52,141 nucleotides of DNA from Phycisphaerales bacterium (lineage in GTDB: Bacteria > Planctomycetota > Phycisphaerae > Phycisphaerales > UBA1924). The notes beneath the pieces were generated by a model. That model did no database searches. It saw only the letters and a list, made by a program, of their open reading frames with translations, and was not told where the DNA came from. The stretch lies in NCBI GenBank assembly GCA_020850415.1, contig JADZER010000056.1, positions 1 to 52,141 of the forward strand. Reading direction: 5' to 3'. The translations under genes and the position numbers were made by a program. This document shows positions 1-9,300 of the stretch, one piece after another (positions within the stretch are counted from its first letter, which is position 1; each line of letters opens with the position of its first letter).

Positions 1-879
1 GCCCACGCCAACAGCGCCCGAAGTCCAAGCGAGGCTCCCGGCGCCAACCTGCCCCCTCTCCCGCCCCCGGCGGGAGAGGCCAGCCCAGAGGATTGGCGAG
101 AGGGCTCCACTTCTCCTCTCCCTCCGACCCTCGAACACCCAAGCGCGCCCGACAACCCTGCCCCTCAAGCCTCAAGCCCCAAGCCTCAAGCCTCCTCCCC
201 CTTCCCCCGCGACACCATCAACGCCATCATCTCCGACTACCACCGTGGCGACATCAACCTCATCGACATCGCCAACCGCCACGAACTCACCGTCACCCAG
301 CTCCTCGACTTCCTCGACCGCCCCGACATCAACGCCCTCCTCGACCGCATCACCCACCACGCCCGCCTCCAGGCCGAGCGCGTCGCGGCGATCGCCGAGC
401 CCGCCGCCATCGAGGCCCTCCGCTTCGCCGCGTCATGCTGCTCCGCCGACCACCGCCTCTACCCGCCCCGCGTCGAGGCCCGCCTCCGAGAGACCCACCG
501 CAAAGCCGCGGCCCACATCGAACGCATCAACGCCCGCTACAGAGCCCGAAGCGCCAGCGAGGGTCCTTCCTCCCCAACACCTAAACGACCACGCCGCGCA
601 ACCCGACAGACAACCCCATCCCCCCGCCCCGATGCCTTGATGCCTCACTGCCTCGATGCCCCTCTTCCCATCCACAACACCCCCGCCCAAACACCCCAAC
701 CCGCCGCACCCCGCCTCACCCCCCGCCTCCCGCCCAGGCGTGGCGCCGCGAGCCTCAGCACCCAAGAGCAAACACGCCCCCGGCTCTCCGGGGGCGTGCG
801 CGAACCCTTTGCGGACTGTGCAGGTCCCTACGCGGCAAGCCCGCGCACCCGCCCCGCCACACCGTCAAGCGTCATGTAG
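1..879 (+). CDS. Hypothetical protein with a helical HTH-like segment, 5' partial
   Basis: This frame is open from the first base of the window to a TAG at 877-879, so the start lies to the left. The convincing part is about residues 71-175, a charged helical stretch (DYHRGDINLIDIANRHEL followed by LTVTQLLDFL) that reads like a helix-turn-helix and then a coiled region. Both flanks are low-complexity Pro/Ser/Ala sequence. No ATG, GTG or TTG occurs in frame until 637, which fits a start outside the window. The last part of the frame runs through a hairpin and overlaps the 3' end of the convergent gene by 52 bases, so the true C-terminus could be shorter if an error or frameshift is present. 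Function unknown; DNA binding is inference. Confidence 0.5.
   Translation, partial: AHANSARSPSEAPGANLPPLPPPAGEASPEDWREGSTSPLPPTLEHPSAPDNPAPQASSPKPQASSPFPRDTINAIISDYHRGDINLIDIANRHELTVTQLLDFLDRPDINALLDRITHHARLQAERVAAIAEPAAIEALRFAASCCSADHRLYPPRVEARLRETHRKAAAHIERINARYRARSASEGPSSPTPKRPRRATRQTTPSPRPDALMPHCLDAPLPIHNTPAQTPQPAAPRLTPRLPPRRGAASLSTQEQTRPRLSGGVREPFADCAGPYAASPRTRPATPSSVM
773..798 (-). terminator. Hairpin, probable terminator of the DUF1444 gene
   Basis: An 11-bp perfect inverted repeat (CACGCCCCCGG / CCGGGGGCGTG) with a 4-base loop lies 30 bases beyond the minus-strand gene that ends at 828. On the minus strand it is followed by TTTGCTCTT, a weak T-rich tract. It also lies inside the convergent frame coming from the left edge. 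Confidence 0.6.
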
Positions 880-1628
880 TAGAACTCGTTGGTGATCGGG
901 TAGGGCAGCCGCTGGTGGTCCTGGGCGACGCGCTCGGCGACGCGCTGGACGAACTCCGGTGGCGTGGCGGAGAGCGCGACGAACATGTCGCGGGCGGGGA
1001 TCGCCACATAGAAGTTGCCGCCCAGCTGGGGGGCCAGGCGCCGGTAGAGGCCGGGCAGGAGCAGGCGTGCGGCGTCGTAGCCGTCCTGCTCGCTGACGAT
1101 CGCGGCCTTGCCGCCTTCCTTGCTTTCGACGAACTGGATCTCCAGCTCGGGGGCGTAGTGGTCGAGGTTCTCGAGGGCGAACTCCTCGACCTCTTCGGTG
1201 CAGACGCCCCATTTGAGCATCTGCTCGGTGGTGATGCTCACCGTCATCTGCGGGAGGTCGGTGACGAAGACGATGACGGTGTCATTGACGAAGGGCACAT
1301 GGGCGACCATCTGCTCGTCGAGGTGCTCGAAGATGCTGACGGGCTGGATGCGGGGCATGATGCGCGGCCGGGCGAAATCGAGGGTCATGCCGGAGACCGA
1401 CTCGGCCTCGGTGGCGAAGAGCTGGCCGAGGTAGTGGCGGACGATCTCCGAGCCACGGTCGGGCTCGGTGGAGACCATGCGGTAGACATTCTCAAGGTCG
1501 AGTCGTCGGCCGTTGACGAGGAGTTCGCGCGGGCCGGTCAGCTCGACCTCGCAGTCGGGCTTGATATCCCGCAGCATCGCGGCCACCTGCTGGGCGAATG
1601 CCTCCGGCTCACCAGGCATTCCGGGCAT
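828..1628 (-). CDS. DUF1444 / UPF0354 family protein
   Basis: A 266-residue protein resembling the DUF1444 family (YtpQ-like, UPF0354). The family shows an N-terminal alpha/beta region, a central VPFVNDTVIVFVTDLPQ stretch and a C-terminal half with GYDAARLLLPGL and a GGNFYVAIPARDMFVAL segment, the part usually conserved around LYPG..L and L..IP. Length is typical for the family. The start at 1628 has a GGAGG-type ribosome binding site a few bases upstream. No signal peptide or membrane segment is seen, so it is probably cytosolic. The biochemical role of the family is not established. It is convergent with the left-edge ORF and divergent from gmk. Confidence 0.75.
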   Translation of the reverse strand: MPGMPGEPEAFAQQVAAMLRDIKPDCEVELTGPRELLVNGRRLDLENVYRMVSTEPDRGSEIVRHYLGQLFATEAESVSGMTLDFARPRIMPRIQPVSIFEHLDEQMVAHVPFVNDTVIVFVTDLPQMTVSITTEQMLKWGVCTEEVEEFALENLDHYAPELEIQFVESKEGGKAAIVSEQDGYDAARLLLPGLYRRLAPQLGGNFYVAIPARDMFVALSATPPEFVQRVAERVAQDHQRLPYPITNEFYYMTLDGVAGRVRGLAA

Positions 1629-1951
1629 GACGGCTCCCTCCTCCAGTGCGGTCCGGTCGCCCCCCTCGCGCCCCGGCGGGGCGCCGGGTCACACAGCGAG
1701 GGAGCGTGGCGGCCCGCGGCCGTGCGGGGACCATCGTCCAACGGGGGTGCAAAGTGCACCGACACGGGCGGCATCGGCGGTGTGGCGCCGGAACACCCGG
1801 CACGAGCGCCCCGGCATGCCCAGCCGGTCGGGGGGGCCGCGCCGCCTGCGCCGGATGGGGAACCGCGCCCGGGAGGACCGACGGGTCCCGGGCCCGGCGG
1901 GCGGCGAGATTCCCGGACGCCGGCGGTTATCCCCGTCTACGCTGTGTCCGC
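1629..1951. other. Intergenic region between divergent DUF1444 gene and gmk
   Basis: A 323-base GC-rich gap. The frame of gmk stays open upstream to 1646, but that translation (Arg/Gly/Pro-rich) has no family resemblance and I regard it as noncoding. It should hold the two divergent promoters. A possible -10 element (TACGCT) lies 8 bases before the gmk ATG, which would give a very short or absent leader. No other structure was recognised. Confidence 0.4.
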
Positions 1952-2557
1952 ATGTCCGATCACGCGAGAACCCTGCCCACCGACACCGCCAACGGGCTGC
2001 TGCTCATCATCAGCGGGCCCAGCGGCGTGGGGAAGACCACGATCACCCGCGGCGTGGAGCGGTCGATCGCCGGCAGCGTGTTCAGCGTGTCGGCCACGAC
2101 CCGCGCCAAGACCGACGCGGATGTCGAGGGAGTGGACTACCACTTCGTCACCGACGCGGAGTTCGACCGGCTGGTCGCGGACGACGAACTGCTGGAGTGG
2201 GCCAATGTCTTCGGCAAGCGTTACGGGACGCCGAGCGGGTGGGTGGGCGAGCAGCTCCGGCGCGGGCGGCTGGTGATCCTGGAGATCGATGTGGAGGGGG
2301 CGAGGCAGGTGAAAGCCAAGATGCCCGGGGCGTTCGGCGTGTTCATCCTGCCGCCGAGCGAGGAGGTCCTGCTCCAGCGCCTCCGGGACCGAAAGCGGGA
2401 GAGCGAGGCCGCGATCCAGAAGCGGTTCGCGGAGGCCAAGCGGGAGATCGCGACGGCGAGGTCGGGGGGGATCTACGACCTGTTCATCACCAACGACGAC
2501 CTGCACCGGGCGACGGCCGAGGCGGTGGCGGCGGTCCGATCGCGACGGGGCGCGTGA
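1952..2557 (+). CDS. gmk: Guanylate kinase
   Basis: Guanylate kinase (ATP + GMP to ADP + GDP), a cytosolic enzyme of nucleotide metabolism. The 201-residue length is normal. The P-loop GPSGVGKTT is near residue 22. The GMP-binding region (SVSATTR, then EGVDYHFVTDAEF), the ELLEWANVFGKRYGTP segment, the LEIDVEGARQV strand and the lid/C-terminal segment (FILPPSEEVLLQRL, then NDDL) are all recognisable. One oddity is that the usual TTRxPRxGE is TTRAKTDADVEG here, so the second arginine and the GE pair are altered. The start is the ATG at 1952; a longer frame exists, but its extra 102 residues look noncoding. There is no clear Shine-Dalgarno sequence, so translation may be leaderless. It is convergent with the next gene, only 22 bases away. 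Confidence 0.93.
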   Translation: MSDHARTLPTDTANGLLLIISGPSGVGKTTITRGVERSIAGSVFSVSATTRAKTDADVEGVDYHFVTDAEFDRLVADDELLEWANVFGKRYGTPSGWVGEQLRRGRLVILEIDVEGARQVKAKMPGAFGVFILPPSEEVLLQRLRDRKRESEAAIQKRFAEAKREIATARSGGIYDLFITNDDLHRATAEAVAAVRSRRGA

Positions 2558-2579
2558 GTCGGCAGACCCCGGCGGTCGA

Positions 2580-5021
2580 TCAGGCGTTCACGAGCAGGTT
2601 GTACGCCCCGCCCGGGTTGCGCCATCCCCCCACGAGGATGAAGTAAGTCTGACCCGCGACGGCGTTAAAGGCGAGCGTCTCGTCGCCGCCCGAGGCGTTG
2701 GCGTTGCGACGGGGTGCGACGAGCTGGTGATTGGCGTCGTAGATCTCGAACCACCCGTCGAAGTTCATGGCGACATCGAGGGTTATCGACGCGCTGCCGG
2801 ACTTTGGGGCGGCGAACTTGAACAGGTCGGTATCCCCGGCGGCCTCAATGGCTCCCGATCGTGAGCCGTCGCCGGCACCGTTCAGCGTGACGGCGGCGGC
2901 GGTGCTCCATTGGCCGGCATCGGCGTGGTCGTCTGGGGCCGGTGGACCGTCAATCTTAAGGGTGTACCCGCCTCCAGGGTTGCGCCAGCCGCCAACCAGG
3001 ACGAAGTAAAGGGTGTTGGCGGCGACTGTGAGGCTGCCGGCCTCGTCACCGCCGGACGCCTTGGCGTTGTGTCGGGCGATGAAGTCGTGCGCGGCGTCGT
3101 ACAGCTCGAACCAGCCGTCGAAGTTAACCGCGACATCGAGCGTGATGGTGGCGTTGCCCGCGCCCGCGGCCATGAACTTGAATAGATCGGTGTCCCCGGC
3201 GGCCTCGATTTCCCCAGTGCGAGAGCCGTTCCCGTTGTTGGGGTCAATCGGGACATTGTCCGCGGAGGACCACGCGCCGGCGTCAGGGTGATCGTCCGGC
3301 GCAGATTGACCATTGATCCGGAGCGTGTACCCACCGCCGGGGTTGCGCCAGCCGCCGACGAGCACGAAGTAGACCTGGTTCGCCGCGAGGGTGAGGGACC
3401 AAGTCTCGTCCTTGCCGGTAGCACGGTCGTTGACCCACACCCCGCCGCCCCCGGGGTTGAGCTTGACATGGGCGGCGTCGAACACTTGGAACCGCCCGTC
3501 GAAGTTGCTGGAGGCATCAAGCGTAATGACGGCGGCGCCGGAGGCTGCGGCGGTGAACTTGAACAGGTCGGTATCGCCGGGCACCTCGATTGAGCCGGCT
3601 CGGTCGCCGTCGCCGGAGTTGGGGTTGATGGTGACCGCGGCGGCGCTCGCCCACCCCCCGGCGTCCGCGAAGTCATCCACGGTGGAGCCGTACTCGAAGG
3701 CCCCGATATCGACCGCCCCGCCCGTGTGTCTGGCGAAGCCCGTGCCGCGCTGGTCGGTAACGAGGCTGAACGAGTCGAGCCCTGCATCCCTGGCGGGGCT
3801 TGTGGGATCGAGGGCGTGGGTTCTGGTGGGGCCGCCGTTGTCGGCGAGGGGGCTGAGCTTGGGATCGGCCCCGACGATGTTCAGCCCGTTGGACAGACCA
3901 CCGGCACTCCCCGCATCGCCGATGAGGTTGTAGACCGACCCGTTGGCCAGGTTGTTGCCTGAGATGTCGCCTCCGATGTTGAGCGCGACGATGGAGCTCT
4001 CCAGCCACGCGACCGAAGTATTGTGAAGCCCCGCGCTGGACCCCGAAGCGTTGTTGGCGAGGGTGGAGTTGGCGAGGGTCAGGGAGCCACCGTTGTAGAC
4101 GCCGCCGCCGAGCGAGGAGGCCATGTTGGCCGAGATCGTCGAGTTGAGGACAGCAATGGCCCCCGTGAGAAAGAACGCCGCCCCTCCGGAGCCGGACGCG
4201 GTATTGCCGGTAAGAAGCGACCTCGTGATGGTGATGTCGCCGTAGCCGTTGATCCCGGCGCCGAACTGGGCGTTGTTCTCGATGACGGAGGAGTTGGCGA
4301 TCGTGAGCGAGCCGGAGTTGTTGTGGACACCGCCCCCGTGGTCCGCACCGTTCCCGGTCAGGGTGGAGTGATTGATGGAGACGGTCCCGGCGAGATTGAA
4401 AAGCCCCCCGCCGTCATCGGCCGCGAGGTTTGAAGAGAGTGTGGAGACCGCGATAGTGACGATGCCGTAGTAGTTATAGACACCCCCGCCGTAGCCGGCC
4501 GAGTTTCCCGTGATGGAAGAGCGGGTGATGGAGAGCGAGTCTGATCCGTTGCACACACCACCGCCATAGGTCGATGCTGAGGCGCCGCTGTTATTCGAAA
4601 TGGTGCAGTCGGCAATCGCGAGCGATCCCAAGTTGTAGATCCCGGCGCCGGGCACGGCGCCGAAAGTCCTCCCCTGGGTGACGGTGAGCCCGTTGATCGA
4701 GGCCGTGACGCCCGAACCGACTGAGAAGACTCTCGAGTTGTTGTTGCCGCTCACGGCGAGCTTGGCGGCGCCCGGGCCCGCAAGGGTGAGATCATCGGTG
4801 ATGTCGATCTGGCCGAGAGTCAGCGTGATCGTCTGACCTTGCAGCGCCGACGCGAAGCTCACGGTTTCCGCCCCGGAGTTGGCGTTGGCTCGTTCGACGG
4901 CCTCGCGAAGGGTATGCTGCCCCGGGCCGTAGTTGCCGTCCACGGCGTCCCCGGCGTTGTCCACGACATACGCGGCCAGTACACAGCGTGGTTCAAGAGC
5001 CTCGCAGAACGAGAAGTGCAT
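2580..5021 (-). CDS. Secreted right-handed beta-helix protein with three C-terminal beta-sandwich repeats
   Basis: An 813-residue exported protein. The N-terminus has ALEPRCVLAA, the LEPR-type signal seen in planctomycete surface proteins, followed by a CSLREA-like opening (TLREAVERANANSG). Residues about 60-460 are parallel beta-helix repeats, with many short units ending in NNSG, GNSA or GGGVYN. A linker (RDAGLDSF, then GAVDIGAFEYG) is typical of the end of such polymorphic outer-membrane-type helices. Residues about 465-813 are three near-identical repeats of roughly 115 residues (DTDLFKF, ITLD, NFDG, YFVLVGGWRNPGGGY) resembling the pre-peptidase C-terminal (PPC) domain. I use the ATG at 5021 (GGAGA six bases upstream) rather than a GTG at 5048. 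It is likely a surface adhesin or carbohydrate-interacting protein; no catalytic motif is seen. Confidence 0.8.
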   Translation of the reverse strand: MHFSFCEALEPRCVLAAYVVDNAGDAVDGNYGPGQHTLREAVERANANSGAETVSFASALQGQTITLTLGQIDITDDLTLAGPGAAKLAVSGNNNSRVFSVGSGVTASINGLTVTQGRTFGAVPGAGIYNLGSLAIADCTISNNSGASASTYGGGVCNGSDSLSITRSSITGNSAGYGGGVYNYYGIVTIAVSTLSSNLAADDGGGLFNLAGTVSINHSTLTGNGADHGGGVHNNSGSLTIANSSVIENNAQFGAGINGYGDITITRSLLTGNTASGSGGAAFFLTGAIAVLNSTISANMASSLGGGVYNGGSLTLANSTLANNASGSSAGLHNTSVAWLESSIVALNIGGDISGNNLANGSVYNLIGDAGSAGGLSNGLNIVGADPKLSPLADNGGPTRTHALDPTSPARDAGLDSFSLVTDQRGTGFARHTGGAVDIGAFEYGSTVDDFADAGGWASAAAVTINPNSGDGDRAGSIEVPGDTDLFKFTAAASGAAVITLDASSNFDGRFQVFDAAHVKLNPGGGGVWVNDRATGKDETWSLTLAANQVYFVLVGGWRNPGGGYTLRINGQSAPDDHPDAGAWSSADNVPIDPNNGNGSRTGEIEAAGDTDLFKFMAAGAGNATITLDVAVNFDGWFELYDAAHDFIARHNAKASGGDEAGSLTVAANTLYFVLVGGWRNPGGGYTLKIDGPPAPDDHADAGQWSTAAAVTLNGAGDGSRSGAIEAAGDTDLFKFAAPKSGSASITLDVAMNFDGWFEIYDANHQLVAPRRNANASGGDETLAFNAVAGQTYFILVGGWRNPGGAYNLLVNA

Positions 5022-5523
5022 CGCTAGTCTCCGCGTGCGCGACCGCACGAGCTTTCAGACCGCGCCACCGCGTCGGCAGCGCCCTCAGGTGGCCACCGCC
5101 CACGCCGGGCACCCTGCCCGGGGCGTGGCTGCTGCAGAATAGCGGACTACCCTCTGCGGATATAGGCAATTTCGCGACTCCCCGGCAACCACCGTGAATT
5201 CAGGCCGAGCTGACGCACGAGGCGATTCGCCTGCCGCTGATTCCAGAGAGTGACATCTTCGGTTTTTGTGCGGATACGATCTTCAGCACCGCGACTGTCG
5301 GACCCGGTGCCGCGACCCGGGTGGCGGGAACAGGCCATCCACCCGCCGCTCGATTCCCCGAGGCAATGCCCGCGAATCGGGTGGCTTGGGCGGCGGCCTC
5401 TGGTAATCTGGGGCAACCGGGACGGAACCCGGGCGTATCGGACTTTGGCCGCGTCGTTCGAGCGGTGCGCCGGGAGGGCGTGCCGCGGCGGTCGGGTGGG
5501 AGGAGAACGACGGAGGCTGGTCC
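5022..5523. other. Intergenic region, divergent promoters
   Basis: About 500 bases between two divergent secreted-protein genes. Overlapping short frames on both strands are low-complexity and have no recognisable domain. No convincing promoter box, RNA or repeat was seen. Confidence 0.4.
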
Positions 5524-6165
5524 ATGCGAAGCGGCACACTCGCGGTGGTGATGGTGGCGGGCCTGTCGGGCGCGGCGCGGGCGGATGTGGTCTTCGACTT
5601 CGAAGAGCTGGCGGGCAACAGCGACCCGCGGGCGGGCGACTTCCGGGTGCTGAACCTCGAGGCGGGCGGGCTGTTCGCGGTGGTGCAGCGGACGACCAAC
5701 GAGCGGTTCACGGTGTGGGACTCGGCGGGGCAGAATGTGCCGAGCGCATGGGGGGCCAAGCACCTCTCACCGGTGTTCGACCTGCTGCGCAACGACTACA
5801 TGCAGATGAGCTTCAGCCAGGGGCTGCGGAGCGTCCGGATCGAGTTCGGCGACTACGGGCAGGACCATGATCTCGCGGAGCTGTGGGCGTACAGCGAGAT
5901 CAACCTCGGCGGCGGGCTGCTCGGGGTGGTGACCGGCGAGATGGGCGACAACGACATGCGCTGGGACGACCCGACGGGCGTGACGCTGTTCGCGCCGGCG
6001 GGGGAGCTTATCTGGTCGGTCAAGTTCCGCGGCGGGCAGGACCCGTTCTTCCAGAGCACCTTCATCGACAACATCGTGGTGGATGTGGCGCCGGCACCGG
6101 GGGCGCTGGGCGTGATCGGTGGGGCGTGCGCGGTGGCGGCGGGGCGCGTTCGTCGGCGGCGATGA
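5524..6165 (+). CDS. Secreted protein with PEP-CTERM-like C-terminus
   Basis: A 213-residue protein with a signal peptide (MRSGTLAVVMVAGLSGAARA, probable cut after ARA). The middle is beta-rich with acidic aromatic patches (GDYGQDHD, MGDNDMRWDDPTG). The C-terminus is APAPGALGVIGGACAVAAGRVRRRR: a Pro motif, a hydrophobic span and a basic tail, which is the planctomycete form of the PEP-CTERM sorting signal recognised by exosortase. The start has GGAGG seven bases upstream. The enzymatic or structural role is unknown; export and sorting at the cell surface are inferred from the two ends. Confidence 0.75.
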   Translation: MRSGTLAVVMVAGLSGAARADVVFDFEELAGNSDPRAGDFRVLNLEAGGLFAVVQRTTNERFTVWDSAGQNVPSAWGAKHLSPVFDLLRNDYMQMSFSQGLRSVRIEFGDYGQDHDLAELWAYSEINLGGGLLGVVTGEMGDNDMRWDDPTGVTLFAPAGELIWSVKFRGGQDPFFQSTFIDNIVVDVAPAPGALGVIGGACAVAAGRVRRRR

Positions 6166-6236
6166 AGTACTTCGGAATCGCGGTCGGTCTGCTCGGCACC
6201 GCCATCGCGCGGGGCGCTTTCGCCTGGGCGCGGAGA

Positions 6237-6277
6237 AACTCCCGAGCGGCGGGCAGGGGTCCGGCCGCTCGGGAGTT
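6237..6277. terminator. Bidirectional hairpin between convergent genes
   Basis: A perfect 14-bp inverted repeat (AACTCCCGAGCGGC / GCCGCTCGGGAGTT) with a 13-base loop lies between the end of the PEP-CTERM gene and the end of the convergent protease gene. No strong T tract follows. A short tandem repeat of ATGAAGG units comes just after it (6291-6310). Confidence 0.6.
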
Positions 6278-6350
6278 GGTGAGGGGGCGAATGAAGGATG
6301 AAGGATGAAGGGGGACCGGGGAGTCGGGGGGGTGCGCCCGGCTCGGGGGG

Positions 6351-9300
6351 TTAGAGGCTGTCGGCCTTGGTGGTTGTCAGCTTCTTGAAGCGTGGGTCGG
6401 CCCGGAGGTTCTTGAGGTCGGGGTCGTCGGCCATGAACTCGGGGCGGTTGAAGCCGGCCTCCATGGCCTCCTTGATCGCGCCGATGGCGGCGTCGTTGTC
6501 GCCCATGATGGCGTTGCAGCAGGCGATGTTGTAGAGCCCGATCCCCGGCTCGAAGCCGAGCTCGGCCTGGCGGCGGAAGACCGGGATCGCCTTGTCGGGG
6601 TGGCCGGTGCGGAGCAGGGCCCAGCCCAGACGGAGGTGCGCGCCGCCGTCCTCGGGGTCGGCCTCGATCTGGCGCTCGCTGCGCTGGAGCAGCTGGTCCC
6701 AGTCGGCGGCGCCGAACATGTCGAGGATCTCGATGTCGGCCGCGCGGCCGATCACCTTCTCGAAGCCGGGGTTGTCGCGCAGGGCCTCGAGGTCTTCGTC
6801 GTGCCGGAGGTGCTCGGCGTCGCCCCAGCCGGCGTCGACGGAGGCGTGGAGGTAGTCCAGCGCGCCGGCCTCGTCGCCCGAGAGCGAGCGGCAGCAGGCG
6901 ATGTTGTAGAGGCTGTTGGTCAGGTCGCCGCCGGCGAGTGCCGCGTCGGCGAAGGCGTCCTCGGCCTGGTCGTAGCGGCCGTCGTAGAAGTGGCCGAGGG
7001 CGAGCTTCTCCTGGGCCCAGGTGCGGCGCCAGGAGTTCTCGGGGGCACCGTCGCGGAGGGCGCCGGCCATCTGCACGACCTCGGACCACTCCTCGAACTC
7101 GACGGCGGTCTCGATCTCGCGCTGGAGCTTGGCGGCGCCGACAACGCCCGAGAGGATCTCGTCGAAGCGCGGGTCGTCGCGGACGGGGTCGAGGTCGGTG
7201 TCCTCGCGCATCAGCTCGTAGTCGTCGAAGCCGGCGCCGGTCGCCTTGGTGAGGTAGGCGAGCGCGTCATCGGCGTTGCCGGCGAGGGCGTTGGCGCACG
7301 CCAGGTTGTAGAGCATCGTCGGCTTGTTGTAGCCGAGCTCGAGCGCGCGAGTCCAGCCTTCGATCGCGGCGTCGGTGTCGCCGTTGCGGAGGGCCGCGAA
7401 GGCGAGCATGTGGCTGAGGTGCCCGTTCTGCGGCGCGAGGTTCGAGGCCCTGGCGTAGGCCTCGGCGGCGGGGCCCCACTGCCCTTGCTCGAAGGACTGC
7501 TCGGCGAACACCGCGATCTCGGCGAGCTCGACCATCCGGAGGCGGAGCGCCTTGAACGCCTCGGTCGCGTGGATCGAAGACAGGTCGTCGTCGTCGGCGG
7601 CGTGGTCGGCGTCGAGATAGCCGAGGGCGACAGCGCGGCCGAGCGCGTCGACGGCCGCGTCCTGATCGCCGGCGAGGGCGTCGCAGCAGGCCTCGTTGTA
7701 GGCCCAGTCGGCGGGCGGGGTCAGGCCGCCGAAGTCCATGTCGAAGTCGAAGTCAAAGTCGTCCCCCCAGTCGTCCATGCCCTCCATGTCTGGGAACGCG
7801 TCTTCGAGGTCGGCCCAGTCTTCCTCCTGCAACTCGGCGAGTTCGTCCATGGCGTCGGCCACGGCCTGGTCGATCTCGTCCTCGATGCCGGCGAGCTGGT
7901 CCTCGATGTCGATCTCGATGCCGGAGGCCGCGAGCGTCGCCTGGGTCTCGGCGAGCTTCTCGCGCGTCTCGGCGAGCTTGGCTTTGGCCAGTTCGGCCTT
8001 CTCTCTCGCCTGCTCGGCCTGCGCTCTGGCCTGCTCGGCGCGGGTCTTGGCGACATTGGCCTGGGCGGCGGCGAGATCCGTCGCCTGGGCCGCGCGTTCG
8101 GCGGCCATTGCCATGGCTTGCTCGGCGGCGGCCTTGGCCTTGGTGGCGGCCTCGGCGGCCTTGGTCACGCTGATGCCGCCGGCCTTCCACCAGGCCTGCT
8201 CCTGCTTGAGCGCGACCTGGCCTCCCTTGGCGAAGGTCTCGGCGGCCTCGGAGTAGCGTCCGGCGTGGTAGAGGGTCATGGCCAGCTCGTGGAACGCGCC
8301 GGCGTCGTCGGGGCGGAGGGTGAGGAGCTTCTGGTAGGCGGCGATGGCCTGGTCGTACTCCTCGGCGTCGGCGTGGGACTCGGCGAGGCGTTCGAGCTTT
8401 GCGGCGTCGACGAGGGGCTGGAGGGAGCGGTCGATGTCGGCGCGGGTGAGGACGATGCCCGGGGCGTCGAGGCGTCCGGTGGCCCAGCTCGGGGCGAGGG
8501 CGGCGGTGAGCGTGATCGCGCCGATGGCCAGCAGGCGTGAGCCCCGGCGCGCGATGTTGCCTTGCATGATCATCACGAGTCTCCTTGCGAGTGTTCTCTT
8601 GTCGGAATCCACCGCCGCGAGCGCTGGTACCGGGCGCGGGAGGCGGGTGAGTCGTTCGACGGCGGCGACGAGCGCGTCGGCGTAGTCGCGTCGTGCATCG
8701 GGGTATGCCCAGACGACCCAGGCGTCGCAGGCGCGCTCGGCGAGGGCGCGGGTCTGGGTGCGGGCGAGGTGGGCGAGGGGGTGCCACCAGAGGAAGCACA
8801 GGGCGACGGCCTCGAACCACGCAGCCCAGTGGTCGCGCCGGGCGAGGTGGGCCAGCTCGTGGGCGAGCACCGCCCGCGCACCGGGGGCGTCGAGGCTCTC
8901 TCCCCTCGGCCACAGCAGCACGGGGCGGGGACCAGCCACGATGAAGGGGGTCCGGATGGCGTCGCTGGAGCGCACGCGCGGCGGGCTGACGCCCAACTCA
9001 CGGGCGGTGGCGCCGACCTCGGCGAGGAAGTCGGCGTTCGCGGGGGCCGCGGCGCGGATGAGGGCCCGGAGGCTGCGCCAGCCGAGCAGGAGCCGGGTGA
9101 GTGCGATGCCCGCGCCGGTGAGCCAGAGGGTGGTGGCGAGGGAGGTGGCGAGTGAGGTGGCGAGCGCGCCCCAGTCGGTCGGCGGGGGCTTGGGTTTCCA
9201 GCCGGAGGGCGCGGGCATGGATTCGGCGCGCTCCTCGGCGGCCTTGGACCACTCGCTCTGCGCGGCGGTCGGCGGGTCGGCCTTGGCTCGCTTGGCGGCC

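Noticed and set aside
6600..8540. 646-residue open frame on the plus strand
   Set aside because: Antisense shadow of the BlaR1-TPR gene; Val/Glu/Gly-rich translation mirrors the Ala/Asp-rich coding strand, and no domain is recognisable.
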